Assembly: GCF_014201825.1 (NCBI RefSeq)
Contig: NZ_JACHFJ010000002.1
Location: 62,001 to 126,000, forward strand
Origin: Acidocella aromatica
GTDB taxonomy: Bacteria; Pseudomonadota; Alphaproteobacteria; Acetobacterales; Acetobacteraceae
Length of the DNA stretch: 64,000 nt
Direction: 5' to 3'
Made by a program: the position numbers and the translations under genes. Below are positions 17,804 to 27,040 of the stretch, piece by piece. Positions within the stretch are counted from its first letter, which is position 1; each line of letters begins with the position of its first letter. The notes under the pieces were generated by a model. It saw only the letters and a list, made by a program, of their open reading frames with translations, was not told where the DNA came from and did not search any database.

Positions 17804-17836
17804 AAAAAAACCGCCCGTGAGAACGGGCGGTTTTTT
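17804..17836. terminator. Bidirectional intrinsic terminator between tadD and gltX
   Basis: A near-perfect hairpin (ACCGCCCGT with ACGGGCGGT, loop of about four bases) is flanked by an A-run on the left and a T-run on the right. It can therefore stop transcription from both the tad operon and the convergent gltX. Confidence 0.9.
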
Positions 17837-17853
17837 GTTGGCTGCAGATTGGC

Positions 17854-19248
17854 TCAGGCGGTAAGGGCGCCGATCCGCTTGAGGCTTTCCTCCTTGCCCA
17901 GCGCGATCAGCGTGGCGTCGATGCCCGGGCTCATCGTGCTACCGGTCAGCGCGGCGCGCAGCGGTTGGGCCACTTGGCCAAGCTTGCGGCCCTCGGCCTC
18001 GGCAAAGCCGCGCAGGGCGGCGTCGATGGCCGCAGTCTCAAACGCCGTGTCGCGCAGCACCAGCAGCAGGCGGGCCAGCATCTCGCGGGTTTCCAGCGTC
18101 AGCAGCGCCTCGGCCTTGGGCTCGAAGGGCAGGGGCACTTCCCGCGCCAGGAAGGCGGCGGAGGCGGCCAGATCCTCCAGCGTCTTGGCGCGTTCCTTCA
18201 GCCCCGGCATCAGGGCGAGCAGGCGCTCCATCGCCGGAGCGTCCACGGTCAGGCCGGATTTCACCAGACGCTCCACCACCTCCTCGCGCAGGCGGGAATC
18301 GTCGGCCTGGCGCAGCCACATGCCGTTGAGGTGCGTCAGCTTGGCGTAATCCATGCGGCTGGCGGCGCGGCCGACACCTTCCAGCGTGAAGAGCTGGATC
18401 TGCTCGTCGCGGCTGAGGAACTCGGCATCGCCATGGCCCCAGCCCAGACGCAGCAGATAGTTGCACAGCGCCTCGGGCAGGAAGCCCTGCTCGCGGAATT
18501 CAAGAATGCTCACCGCGCCGTGGCGCTTGGAGAGCTTGGCGCCGTCGGCCCCGTGGATCAGCGGGATATGCGCGAAGGCAGGCTTCTCCCAGCCCATGGC
18601 GTCGTAGATCTGGATCTGGCGGAAGGTGTTGGTCAGGTGGTCGTCGCCACGGATGACATGGGTGATCGCCATGTCATGGTCGTCCACCACCACGGCGTGG
18701 AGATAGGTCGGCGTGCCGTCCGAGCGAAGGATGATCATGTCATCCATCTCGGCGTTCTTCACGCGCACTTCGCCCTGCACGAGGTCTTGCAGCACCACCT
18801 CGCCCTCGCGCGGGGCTTTCAGGCGGATGGCTGGGCGCACGCCCGCCGGAGCCTCGGAGGGATCGCGGTCGCGCCAGCGGCCATCGTAGCGCGGGGCGCG
18901 TTTCTCGGCGAGCGCCAGCTCGCGCATCGCGGTCAGCTCCTCCGGCGTGCAGTAGCATTTATAGGCCTTGCCCTGCTCCAGCAGCTGCATCGCCACTTCC
19001 ACATGCCGGGCCTCGCGGGTGGTCTGGTACACGGGCGGGGCGTCCGAATGCAGGCCGAGCCAGTCCAGCCCGTCCAGGATCACCTGCACGGCTTCCTGGG
19101 TGGAGCGGGCGCGGTCCGTGTCCTCGATGCGGAGCACGAACTCGCCGCCATGGTGCCGGGCGAAGAGATAGTTGAAAAGCGCGGTGCGGGCGCCGCCGAT
19201 ATGCAGCAGCCCGGTCGGGGAGGGGGCAAAACGGGTACGGATCGTCAT
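17854..19248 (-). CDS. gltX: Glutamyl-tRNA synthetase
   Basis: Class I synthetase that charges tRNA-Glu. The 464-aa protein has the HIGH-type motif [17 protein letters not shown] (residues 8-24), the KMSKS-type motif KLSKRHGA and the catalytic core between. The C-terminal anticodon-binding helical domain (about 330-464) is complete. The length is normal for bacterial GltX. Some alphaproteobacteria carry two GltX-like enzymes, one acting on tRNA-Gln; I cannot tell which form this is. The gene is divergent from comEC, with 79 bases between starts. Confidence 0.95.
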   Translation of the reverse strand: MTIRTRFAPSPTGLLHIGGARTALFNYLFARHHGGEFVLRIEDTDRARSTQEAVQVILDGLDWLGLHSDAPPVYQTTREARHVEVAMQLLEQGKAYKCYCTPEELTAMRELALAEKRAPRYDGRWRDRDPSEAPAGVRPAIRLKAPREGEVVLQDLVQGEVRVKNAEMDDMIILRSDGTPTYLHAVVVDDHDMAITHVIRGDDHLTNTFRQIQIYDAMGWEKPAFAHIPLIHGADGAKLSKRHGAVSILEFREQGFLPEALCNYLLRLGWGHGDAEFLSRDEQIQLFTLEGVGRAASRMDYAKLTHLNGMWLRQADDSRLREEVVERLVKSGLTVDAPAMERLLALMPGLKERAKTLEDLAASAAFLAREVPLPFEPKAEALLTLETREMLARLLLVLRDTAFETAAIDAALRGFAEAEGRKLGQVAQPLRAALTGSTMSPGIDATLIALGKEESLKRIGALTA

Positions 19249-19327
19249 GGCTCCGCCTTACCCGTTTGCACCGCATTGTGCCAGCGCGGGCAAATGGTTA
19301 ACGTCGGAATGCAACCGGAGATTGTTT

Positions 19328-21331
19328 GTGTTCGACGCTTTTGCACGCTGGGTGGAGGCCGAGCATGGCCGCTTCATGCTCCTGCTACCCATCGCCATGG
19401 GGGCGGCGATCCTGCTGTATTTCGCGCTGCCCGCCGAGCCGCCCTTGTGGCTGGGTTTCGCTGCGCTCGGGCTGAGTGTGGCGGCGCTGGCGGCGAGTTG
19501 GAGGCACCTTTATCTGCGCTTTCTGATGGCGCTGGCCGTGGCGGCCTCGCTTGGCTTTACCCGCGCCGAATGGCGCACCGCGCACGAGCCACCCCTCGCT
19601 TTTATCTCCACGGGCGTCATCAAGCTCTCGGGGAATATTGCGCGCATAGAATTGCTACCCACGGGCAAGCGGATCACGCTATCCGCCCCCAGCCTGGATG
19701 GCGGCGCGCCGCTGCCCCGTGCGGTGCGGATCAAGTTGCGCGCGGACGACCCCGTCCCGCTGCAAGCCGGCGATACCGTGCAGTGCTACGCCATGCTGTT
19801 CGGTCCGGACCGGCCGGCCTATCCGGGCGGGTGGGACCAGGGGCGGGACGATTTCTTCTCCGGTCTCAACGCCTATGGCTTCGCACTCAACCATCTCGCA
19901 ATGCTCAACACCGCGCCGCCCAACCATCTCGCCGATGCGTTGCAAAACCTGCGCGCGGATATCGCCGCCACCATCATGGCGGTTCTGCCGGTGGAGACGG
20001 GGGCCATCGCGGTCACGCTGCTCACCGGCGATGAGCAGGCTATCCCGCCACAGGAACGGCAGAATTTCATTGAGGCTGGGCTGGCGCATATCCTTGCCGT
20101 GGCGGGGCTGCATGTGGGCATCATCATGGGGCTAGCCTTCACGGCTTCGCGCTATCTGCTCACGCGGAATGAGCGCATGGCCCTGCGCTGGCCCACCAAG
20201 TCCATCGCCACCACACTGGCGCTGCTGGCGGGGGCGGGGTACGCGGCGCTTACCGGCTCGCATCTGCCTATCCTGCGCAGCCTCGCCATGGCCAGCCTCG
20301 CCACGTTGGGCGTGTTCGTGGGGCGTCGGGCGGTCTCGCTGCGCGGGCTGGCGGTGGCGGCATTGGTGCTGATGCTGGCCACGCCGGAGACGGTAATGGG
20401 CACCAGCTTCCAGATGAGCTTTTCCGCCGTGCTGGCGCTTATTTCGGGCTATGCCGCCGTACAGCATATATTTAGCCGGTTCCATGCGAGTTCTTCGCGG
20501 CTGGGCAATGTGGTCATGCACGTCATCGGTCTTGCCTATACCAGCCTGCTGGCGGGCGGGGCCTCCATGCCGTTCGCGGCGTATCAGTTCCAGCAGATCC
20601 AGCCTTACTGGATCCCCGCCAACATCCTGGCCGTGCCCCTCACGGCGTTCTGGATCATGCCGCTCGGGCTGCTCGCCCTGGCCCTGATGCCGTTGCACGC
20701 GGCGGCGGTGGCGCTCGTCCCGATGGGATGGGGGATCGGGGTAATCGTCTGGATCACGGCGCACATCGCGCAATGGCCCGATGCCCTGATGCGCATCCAG
20801 CCGATGCCGCCAGCCTCGATTCTGGTTATCGCGGCGGGGCTGATCTGGCTGTGCATCTGGCGTTCCGCCCCGCGTCTGGCCGGAATTCCAGTGATGGCGC
20901 TGGGCGCGCTGCTGGCGCTGCTGGCTCGCCCGCCCGATGTGTTGGTCTCGCCCGATGCCAAGCTCATCGCCATTCGCTCTGGCACCAGGGTGCTGCTGAC
21001 AATGCAGCATAAGCCCGACCGCTTTACCCTGGAGCAATGGGCGCCTGTCTGGGGGCAGACGCCGCTCACCCCGGCACACTGCAGTGCCAATGCCTGCCAA
21101 GTGGGGCAGGTGCTGTTCGCCGCCGTGTCACAAACAGGCTGTACCAGCGCGGCGCTGGTGGTTTCGCCCGTGCCCTTTACCGGCTGTGGCGGCGTTCAGG
21201 TCATCGACAGGGGCTTCGTGTACCGCAACGGTGCCACAGCCGCCTGGGTGAATGGCAGCAAGGTCACGCTGCGGACGGACCGGCAAATCCAAGGATTTCG
21301 CCCTTGGGTTGTGAAGTATCAACAACTATAA
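19328..21331 (+). CDS. comEC: ComEC/Rec2 family DNA uptake membrane channel
   Basis: ComEC carries single-stranded DNA across the inner membrane during natural transformation. I chose GTG at 19328 (667 aa) because GGAG lies about eight bases upstream; the frame extends further up but into gltX. The N-terminal part has two membrane helices and a soluble DUF4131 domain. The Competence domain (about 245-500) contains AGLAHILAVAGLHVGIIMG and many membrane segments. The C-terminal region (about 540-667) lacks the HxHxDH metallo-beta-lactamase motif of classical ComEC and reads FVYRNGATAAWVNG, as in other alphaproteobacteria. DprA at 56052 is its likely functional partner. Confidence 0.88.
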   Translation: MFDAFARWVEAEHGRFMLLLPIAMGAAILLYFALPAEPPLWLGFAALGLSVAALAASWRHLYLRFLMALAVAASLGFTRAEWRTAHEPPLAFISTGVIKLSGNIARIELLPTGKRITLSAPSLDGGAPLPRAVRIKLRADDPVPLQAGDTVQCYAMLFGPDRPAYPGGWDQGRDDFFSGLNAYGFALNHLAMLNTAPPNHLADALQNLRADIAATIMAVLPVETGAIAVTLLTGDEQAIPPQERQNFIEAGLAHILAVAGLHVGIIMGLAFTASRYLLTRNERMALRWPTKSIATTLALLAGAGYAALTGSHLPILRSLAMASLATLGVFVGRRAVSLRGLAVAALVLMLATPETVMGTSFQMSFSAVLALISGYAAVQHIFSRFHASSSRLGNVVMHVIGLAYTSLLAGGASMPFAAYQFQQIQPYWIPANILAVPLTAFWIMPLGLLALALMPLHAAAVALVPMGWGIGVIVWITAHIAQWPDALMRIQPMPPASILVIAAGLIWLCIWRSAPRLAGIPVMALGALLALLARPPDVLVSPDAKLIAIRSGTRVLLTMQHKPDRFTLEQWAPVWGQTPLTPAHCSANACQVGQVLFAAVSQTGCTSAALVVSPVPFTGCGGVQVIDRGFVYRNGATAAWVNGSKVTLRTDRQIQGFRPWVVKYQQL

Positions 21332-21332
21332 A

Positions 21333-21361
21333 TTGTCAAATTGTTAATGGTCCGTTAGCAT
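21333..21361 (+). promoter_or_regulatory. Probable promoter of the BY-kinase gene, likely leaderless
   Basis: TTGTCA (21333-21338) and TAGCAT (21356-21361) are 17 bases apart. The expected start point falls at about 21368, directly at the ATG at 21369. No ribosome site is visible before the ATG, so the transcript may be leaderless. Confidence 0.45.
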
Positions 21362-21368
21362 CTCTGGC

Positions 21369-23480
21369 ATGAGTTTGACCCTCCCCAGCGTTGCCTCACA
21401 TCATCCGCACGTCACGCCAGGCCTAGCCGAGCAGTTGCTCAGCCTGCGCCGGCGCTGGCGAATCATCCTGGCCAGCACAGTGCTGGTGCCTGGCCTTACC
21501 CTGGTGGGCGTACTCCGCACGCCGCTTACCTACACGGCCACGGGCATCGTGCTTTATGACCCCGAGAGCGCCGCGGTGCCGGGGGATAACAATAACGTGC
21601 CTGAGGACGCCGCCGACGAGGACGCCGTGGTAGCCAGCCAGGGCGAGGTGATCGCCAGCCTGCCCGCGGCGGGGCAGATCGCGTCCCGGCTGGATCTGGC
21701 ATCCTCGCCCGAGTTCAACCCGGCCATCGCACACAGGCATTTTCCGTTCTCGCTGTTGCCTGTTCCAAAGGCGCCCACGCCGGACGAGTTGGCCGAGGTC
21801 ACGCGTCGCGCCCTGGATGTGCAGGTGCTGCCCGGTTCCCGCGTGCTGAGCGTCTCCTTCACCAGCACCTCGCCGGAGCTGGCCGCCAATGCCGCCAACC
21901 TCGCCATGCAGATCTATCTGGACCATGAGCGGGATGTCTCCTTCGCCGCGCTGAACGACGCGCAAGCCTGGCTGGAGAAGCACGCCGCCGATGTGCAGGC
22001 GCAACTCGACGCCACTGAGGCCGAACTCGCCCAGGCGCGGGCTTCCGCCGGGGTGGTGCAAGGGGCGCAATCCACACTCACGACCGAGACGGCGAGCCGC
22101 CTCGCGGCATCTCTGGTGGAAGCGCAGGCGGATCTTGCTATGTCCCAGGCCCGGCTAAGCGCCGCCAGCGGGGGGGATGCCGCGGCGGCAAGTGCGGCCA
22201 TTGCGCCGAATCTGCTGCCCTTGCGCAAGGAGCAGGCGGACCTCACCGCGCAGGTGCAATCCCTCTCGGCGCAATACGGGCCGGATTACCCGGATCTCGT
22301 CTCCGCCCGCACGCAGCTTGCGGCCATCACCGCTGAGATCGGCGCCGAGACCGGGCGCGAGCTGGACGCCGCCCGCGCCCAGGTGGCGGCCGACAAGGCG
22401 CAAATCGCCACGCTGCAATCCGCCCTGGCGGCGGCTCGCACGCAAAGCCAGACGGAGGACGCGGAATCCGGGCCGATCCGTGCCATGGAGCAGCGCGCCG
22501 AGGCCGGGCAGGACATGCTGCGCGCCATGACGCAGCAAGCCGGGCAGTTGGCGCAGGATGCCTCGTTGACCAAGCCGGATGCCCGCATCCTCTCCACCGC
22601 CGCCGTGCCCACCCAGCCCAGCGCGCCGCATCGGGGACTAATCCTGGGGGCCGCGCTGGGGCTAGGGTTCTGCCTGGGTGTGCTGCTGGCGGGTTTGCGC
22701 GATGCACTGGATACGTCGCTGCGTTCCGGCGTGGACATTCGCGCCCAATTCGGCCTGTCCTGCTTTGCGCTGTTGCCCGAGAACGCGGCGCCAAAGGTAG
22801 CTGCCTTGCAGGCGCCGTTCTCGCTCTATGCCGAGCAACTGCGTTCGCTGCGCACCGGGCTAGGGCTGAACGAGGGGCAGTGCCGGATTATCGCCATTAC
22901 CGCCGCCCGGCCCGGCGAGGGCAAGACAACCCTGACCATCGCGCTGGGGCGTTCCCTGGCTGCGGCGGGCTTGCGTGTGCTGGCCGTGGATGGCGATATC
23001 CGTCAGCCGAGCTTCGACCCGGTGTTCAACTGCGCCGGGGCGCCGGGGCTTACCGACCATCTGGCTGGGCTGGCAGGGGTGGATGAGGTGATCCGGCAGG
23101 ACAGTCTGACGCCGTTGCAGATTCTCCCCGCTGGAACACAGGCCAAGGCCGCGCTTTCGCTGTTCCTGTCTCCTGCATTGCGGCAATCCCTGTTCATGTT
23201 GCGCGAGCAGTTCGAGGTCATCCTGATCGACGCGCCGCCTGCCTTTGCCTTGGCCGAAGGCCGGGTGCTGGCGCGGCTCGCGGATTCCGCGCTGCTGTGC
23301 ATCCGCTGGGGCCATACGCCGCGCCGCGTGGTGCGCGCGGCCATCACGCTGCTGCAGGAGGCCGGGGTGGTGCTGGCGGGTGCGGCGTTGACGCGCGTGA
23401 ACGTGGCGCAGCATGAGAAATCCGGCTTCGCCGATGCCGAGGTGTATCAGCCGCGCTATGGCGGCTATTTCCCGCACTAA
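21369..23480 (+). CDS. Polysaccharide co-polymerase and BY-type tyrosine kinase (Wzc/ExoP family)
   Basis: Proteins of this type control chain length and export of extracellular polysaccharide by cycles of tyrosine autophosphorylation. The 703-aa product has a Wzz domain with a first membrane helix (about 25-50), long coiled-coil periplasmic arms (about 195-395), a second membrane helix (about 417-440) and a cytoplasmic kinase. The kinase shows Walker A AARPGEGKTTLTIALG, Walker A' VLAVDGDIRQPS and Walker B VILIDAPP. The tail YQPRYGGYFPH holds only three tyrosines, a short Tyr cluster. It stands first in a small polysaccharide gene group. Confidence 0.9.
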   Translation: MSLTLPSVASHHPHVTPGLAEQLLSLRRRWRIILASTVLVPGLTLVGVLRTPLTYTATGIVLYDPESAAVPGDNNNVPEDAADEDAVVASQGEVIASLPAAGQIASRLDLASSPEFNPAIAHRHFPFSLLPVPKAPTPDELAEVTRRALDVQVLPGSRVLSVSFTSTSPELAANAANLAMQIYLDHERDVSFAALNDAQAWLEKHAADVQAQLDATEAELAQARASAGVVQGAQSTLTTETASRLAASLVEAQADLAMSQARLSAASGGDAAAASAAIAPNLLPLRKEQADLTAQVQSLSAQYGPDYPDLVSARTQLAAITAEIGAETGRELDAARAQVAADKAQIATLQSALAAARTQSQTEDAESGPIRAMEQRAEAGQDMLRAMTQQAGQLAQDASLTKPDARILSTAAVPTQPSAPHRGLILGAALGLGFCLGVLLAGLRDALDTSLRSGVDIRAQFGLSCFALLPENAAPKVAALQAPFSLYAEQLRSLRTGLGLNEGQCRIIAITAARPGEGKTTLTIALGRSLAAAGLRVLAVDGDIRQPSFDPVFNCAGAPGLTDHLAGLAGVDEVIRQDSLTPLQILPAGTQAKAALSLFLSPALRQSLFMLREQFEVILIDAPPAFALAEGRVLARLADSALLCIRWGHTPRRVVRAAITLLQEAGVVLAGAALTRVNVAQHEKSGFADAEVYQPRYGGYFPH

Positions 23481-23689
23481 TCCGTTGCGCGCTCGCGCCC
23501 GGCCAGCACCACGACATAAGCGCGCAGACCAAGTAGCCTGATCCGCCGCCGCCAGTCGATGGCATGGCCGACGCGGCTGCGCATGGCGAAGTGCAGTTCG
23601 ATCGCCTCCAGTTGAGCCCTGGTGAAACTCGTGGCGAGCGAGGGTTCCAGCTGGGCCAGGAAGCGCAGCATATCCGGGTTGCGCTCCAT
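23477..23689 (-). CDS. Small uncharacterised protein in the polysaccharide cluster
   Basis: The 70-aa product begins MERNPDMLRFLAQLEPSL, contains the helical stretch FTRAQLEAIELHFAMR and ends in a basic and hydrophobic segment (RIRLLGLRAYVVVLAGRE). It starts nine bases after the acyltransferase stop on the same strand, and its end overlaps the last bases of the convergent BY-kinase gene by four bases. The position and protein-like composition make it a credible gene. The hydrophobic C-terminus could sit on the membrane. No function can be assigned. Confidence 0.55.
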   Translation of the reverse strand: MERNPDMLRFLAQLEPSLATSFTRAQLEAIELHFAMRSRVGHAIDWRRRIRLLGLRAYVVVLAGRERATD

Positions 23690-23698
23690 GGCACGGGG

Positions 23699-24700
23699 CT
23701 AGTTCGTCAGCCTGTCCAGAGCAGGGATACGCGCGAACACGCAGCGTTTCAGCGCCACCGGGCCGAGCACGCCGGAAGCCATCAGCACCAAGGCGAAGGC
23801 GTAGAAATTCGCCCCGTCCCACGGGAACCAGCGCAGCAAAGCGCCTTTGGTCAATCCGATGAACAGCGTGTTGAACAGGTAGATCATGAAACTATACCGC
23901 CCTAGAAACAGGAAAACTGCCTTGAGCGGAGTGTCGGGCAATGCCCTTAAGAAACCATGAAGCGCTGGGAAGGAAAGCGCGCCGACGAAGAGCATTACGG
24001 GCGTTTCCGGCCAATGCCTGCCGAACAGAACAATGGCGGTGAGGGCCGCCAGAAGCACTGCCAGGGCGGGGCGCCAGATGCGGGCCGTGAAGCTGAGCCA
24101 GCGCTCCCCGGCAAATCCGGCCCAGGCCCCGAGCAGGAAGAAGATGGCATAGCCGCCCACACGGTCGGCATAGGCATAAGCGGGCAGCGGCACGACATAC
24201 AGCGCAAGTCCTACGCCCAACAGCCAGGGCAAGCGGGCATGGCGGCCATCAAGTGCCGCCATGCTGGCGATGCTGACCACGAACAGCACGAACAGATACC
24301 AGATACTCAACGCCGGGCTGGCGGCTGTGTGCCAGACCATGTCCTCCACCCCGGCCAGCAATCCGGCGGGGGGATTGTCCACGCTCATCACCCGCTCCAG
24401 CGCCAGCTTGCCGCAGACGATCAGCCAACCCAGCCCAAAGAACGGCAGCAGCAGCCGCCTGGCCCGTGCCGCCAGCACGTATGCCCATCGGGTGCGGGGC
24501 GTGAGCAGCATGCCGGATTCCACCGCCACCAGCCCGCTCAAATACAGGAAGAACGGCATATGGAACGCATACACGGCTTGGCGCAGCGGCTCGTACCAGC
24601 CCACATTGCGCGGGTCGGCCCTGGCCACCAGATGCCCGAACACCACGAACAGGATCGCCAGCCCCTTCGCTGCGTCGATATCCCAGCGCCGTTCCTGCAA
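23699..24700 (-). CDS. Acyltransferase 3 family membrane protein
   Basis: The 333-aa protein belongs to the integral-membrane acyltransferase family that decorates sugars with acetyl or similar groups. It opens with WDIDAAKGLAILFVVFGHLV, where the family's conserved His is visible (FGHL), and has about ten membrane helices. A second conserved segment, YAFHMPFFLYLSGLV, follows near residue 45. It faces the BY-kinase gene and is divergent from the outer-membrane barrel gene, so it probably O-acylates the local polysaccharide. The substrate is inferred from context only. Confidence 0.85.
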   Translation of the reverse strand: MQERRWDIDAAKGLAILFVVFGHLVARADPRNVGWYEPLRQAVYAFHMPFFLYLSGLVAVESGMLLTPRTRWAYVLAARARRLLLPFFGLGWLIVCGKLALERVMSVDNPPAGLLAGVEDMVWHTAASPALSIWYLFVLFVVSIASMAALDGRHARLPWLLGVGLALYVVPLPAYAYADRVGGYAIFFLLGAWAGFAGERWLSFTARIWRPALAVLLAALTAIVLFGRHWPETPVMLFVGALSFPALHGFLRALPDTPLKAVFLFLGRYSFMIYLFNTLFIGLTKGALLRWFPWDGANFYAFALVLMASGVLGPVALKRCVFARIPALDRLTN

Positions 24701-24764
24701 AGAAATTAACCTGCGGTTGTTTTTGCGACTATACGTTGCAAGACGTTAATGCAAAAGACGGGGG

Positions 24765-25967
24765 GTGACCGCAGAGAAGCACCTCGCGACCGCGCTTACG
24801 GCCTGTCTGGCCCTGGCCGCCCCGGCCAAGGCGCAGCAGCTCGACCTGCTTCTGCCGGACGACAGCGTGCCCGGCTATGGGCGGAAATTCTCCGTCATCG
24901 CCGAACACCGGAACCTCGCCCCCGGCGCCACGGGCTGGGAATGGAACGGGGTAACCCTGGCCCCTCAACTCGGTATCGCCACCGGCTACGACTCCGCCCC
25001 CAACGGTGCGGCGGGCTCGACCCTGTTCAACGCCTCGCCCAGCCTGCTGGTGTCCGACCCCGTGGCCGGGTTCGGCGCCTATGCCGAGGTCAACACCTCC
25101 CGCTACCCGCAGGATGTGTCGCAAAACACCGTTACCGCCGCGCTGGCGGGCGGCGAGCGGATAGAGTTGCCGCGCGAGGTCATCACCATCGCCGCCGCCT
25201 ATTTGCGCGGCGCGGAAACGGGCTTCAATGTCGATACACCAGTCCTCACGCATCCTCTGGTGTTCACGCTGACCGACCTACGCGCCAGTGATGAGATCTC
25301 CTCCGGCATGTTCACCCTCAAGCCGGAAATCGATGCGGGCTTCTACAGTTTCCCCGACATGCCGGAACTCAACCGGCGGGACATGCACGAGGCGCTGACG
25401 CTCTCCTACGCGCCGGATGGGCCGCTGCGATACGTGATGCGTCTGCATGCAACGCAATCCGACTACAAAGCGAATTATCTGACTGCCCGCACCAATGAGA
25501 TCCTCGCCGGGGTGGAGGACAAGGCGGATGGGCTATGGACGCTCTCTCTGCTTGCCGGTGCGGCGCAGCGACACTCGCGCGATATCAGCGTCGCGGCGCC
25601 GGTGTTGGAGGCGCGGCTCGACTGGCTGCCCACACAGCGCGACAAGGTTCAACTCGCCGTGCTGCGGGAAATCGACGACCCCGACGAGATCAGCGCCACC
25701 CCCTACCGGCTCACCGAGGCAAAGCTCAGCCTGGAGCACAGCCTTCTCGAAAACGTTATTGTCAACGGCGTCGCGAAAGTTTCAAACGTAGCGTATATGA
25801 AAGGAAATTCTCGGGAGACGCTGGTCGCCGCGAGTCTGGAGATGGGATGGTATCTAACGCCGAACCTAGCCTTGAATGGCTCTTACGAGTTCAACAACCG
25901 GCAGGCCAATTACGTCTCGGCCGCCAGTGAGCACGTTGTGACCATGGGGTTGGAATGGATGCCCTGA
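24765..25967 (+). CDS. Outer-membrane beta-barrel protein of a polysaccharide locus
   Basis: The 400-aa product starts at a GTG and has a signal peptide (ALTACLALAAPAKAQQ). The rest is alternating beta-strand sequence with Trp/Tyr/Phe at strand ends, e.g. GWEWNGVTLAPQLGIATGYDS and VTMGLEWMP at the end. This matches the beta-barrel family found in acetan/xanthan-like clusters (BBP2 type, comparable in place to GumB-side outer-membrane proteins). It may be an export channel or a structural barrel. The last 13 bases overlap the next gene, which suggests coupled expression. Confidence 0.72.
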   Translation: MTAEKHLATALTACLALAAPAKAQQLDLLLPDDSVPGYGRKFSVIAEHRNLAPGATGWEWNGVTLAPQLGIATGYDSAPNGAAGSTLFNASPSLLVSDPVAGFGAYAEVNTSRYPQDVSQNTVTAALAGGERIELPREVITIAAAYLRGAETGFNVDTPVLTHPLVFTLTDLRASDEISSGMFTLKPEIDAGFYSFPDMPELNRRDMHEALTLSYAPDGPLRYVMRLHATQSDYKANYLTARTNEILAGVEDKADGLWTLSLLAGAAQRHSRDISVAAPVLEARLDWLPTQRDKVQLAVLREIDDPDEISATPYRLTEAKLSLEHSLLENVIVNGVAKVSNVAYMKGNSRETLVAASLEMGWYLTPNLALNGSYEFNNRQANYVSAASEHVVTMGLEWMP

Positions 25968-26707
25968 ACCCTCCCGTCGTTTCCCTGCTGGATATTGATT
26001 TCAGCAATATCCCGTTGGATGCTATCCTGACCCGCCTGCTCGCCCGGCCGCAGCAGGCGCGTTTTGCCTATGTCGTCACCCCCAACGCCGACCATATCGA
26101 GCGGCTGCTGCGTATTCCCCGGCTGCGCGGCGTGTATCAGCGCGCCATGCTGTGCCTGTTGGACTCCCATGTCATTGCGTTCGCGGCGAAGCTCCTGGGG
26201 CTTCCGACATCCAGGGTCGTTTCCGGGGCCGACCTCACGGAAGCGTTGCTGCCCAGGCTTGAGGGGCTGAAGGTCGCCGTCGTGGGCATGCAGGAGGCTG
26301 ATTTTGCGCTGCTCGCGGCGCGATTTCCGGGCATCGTGTTCGTGCATCACCAGCCGCCGATGGGTCTGCTCCACAATAACCAGGCATTTCACGACGCGGT
26401 CGATTTCGTCTGCGCCACCGGCGCGCCGTTCACGTTTTTCGCGGTCGGCTCGCCGGTGCAGGAGTTGCTGGCCTATGCCACAGCCAGCCGGTCCGATTCC
26501 GTGGGGGTGGGATTGTGTATCGGCTCGGCCCTGCGCTTTGCCTCGGGCTCGCTTCGCCGCGCCCCGGTCTGGATGCGCCATAGCGGGCTGGAATGGCTTC
26601 ACCGCCTGACGCAGGACCCGCTGCGTTTGGCCGGGCGCTACCTCATCTCCGACCCCAAGGCGCTGCTGGCCATGGCGGTCTCGGCGATCCGGGAAAAAAA
26701 GCGCTGA
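25955..26707 (+). CDS. WecG/TagA/CpsF family glycosyltransferase
   Basis: The 250-aa protein is a GT26 family enzyme that adds a sugar (ManNAcA, ManNAc or GlcA in studied members) to a lipid-linked intermediate. Family marks include YVVTPNADHIERLLR (about 34-48), the region around residue 65 with LDSHVIAFAAKLLG, the GSPVQE motif (about 167-172) and the closing GLEWLHRLTQDPLRLAGRYL. The gene overlaps the barrel gene by 13 bases. In Xanthomonas the family member GumM acts late in repeat-unit assembly; a similar role here is an inference. Confidence 0.88.
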   Translation: MDALNPPVVSLLDIDFSNIPLDAILTRLLARPQQARFAYVVTPNADHIERLLRIPRLRGVYQRAMLCLLDSHVIAFAAKLLGLPTSRVVSGADLTEALLPRLEGLKVAVVGMQEADFALLAARFPGIVFVHHQPPMGLLHNNQAFHDAVDFVCATGAPFTFFAVGSPVQELLAYATASRSDSVGVGLCIGSALRFASGSLRRAPVWMRHSGLEWLHRLTQDPLRLAGRYLISDPKALLAMAVSAIREKKR

Positions 26708-26755
26708 TTTTTTCGGCGGGCGGGGCTACCATGCCAAGGCGCACTTGGAGGTGGG

Positions 26756-27040
26756 ATGGTGGAATTCGCCCCGGAGAAACGCAAGAACAGCGACGATTCG
26801 CTCTGGGCAGTCGTCGCGGTTATCGGCCGCGTCATCCGCATCGCCGAAGTTTTTCCCAACCGAAACGCGGCGCTGCACGATCAGGCGTGGCGTGAGGCAG
26901 AGGTGCGTGCCTATGCCGGGTTTCTGGAGCGCAGCGGGCAGCTTATCCCGCGCTACACCGTAAGGCCGATCCGCCGCGCGGACCTGCCTCGGCGCTGGAA
27001 ACCGCTGCCAGCGCTTGGATTTCTGAATGGGAATTTGTGA
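26756..27040 (+). CDS. Small uncharacterised protein upstream of fumC
   Basis: The 94-aa product is preceded by a strong GGAGGTGGG site, and its stop overlaps the fumC start (TGATG), so it is almost certainly translated and coupled to fumarase. It contains a hydrophobic segment ([19 protein letters not shown]) and a basic, Pro-rich C-terminal part ([20 protein letters not shown]). I do not recognise a family. Co-expression with fumC is the only hint of its role. Confidence 0.6.
   Translation: MVEFAPEKRKNSDDSLWAVVAVIGRVIRIAEVFPNRNAALHDQAWREAEVRAYAGFLERSGQLIPRYTVRPIRRADLPRRWKPLPALGFLNGNL

Noticed and set aside
7501-17836. Tad region as an integrated island using tRNA-Leu as attachment site
   Set aside because: No integrase is present, no repeat of the tRNA 3' end is seen at the far side, and base composition of the Tad genes matches the neighbours.
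17965-20034. Long plus-strand open frame (689 codons) across gltX
   Set aside because: It is antisense to gltX and runs out of frame into comEC; its translation is Gly/Arg/His-rich and has no domain. It is a side effect of high GC content.
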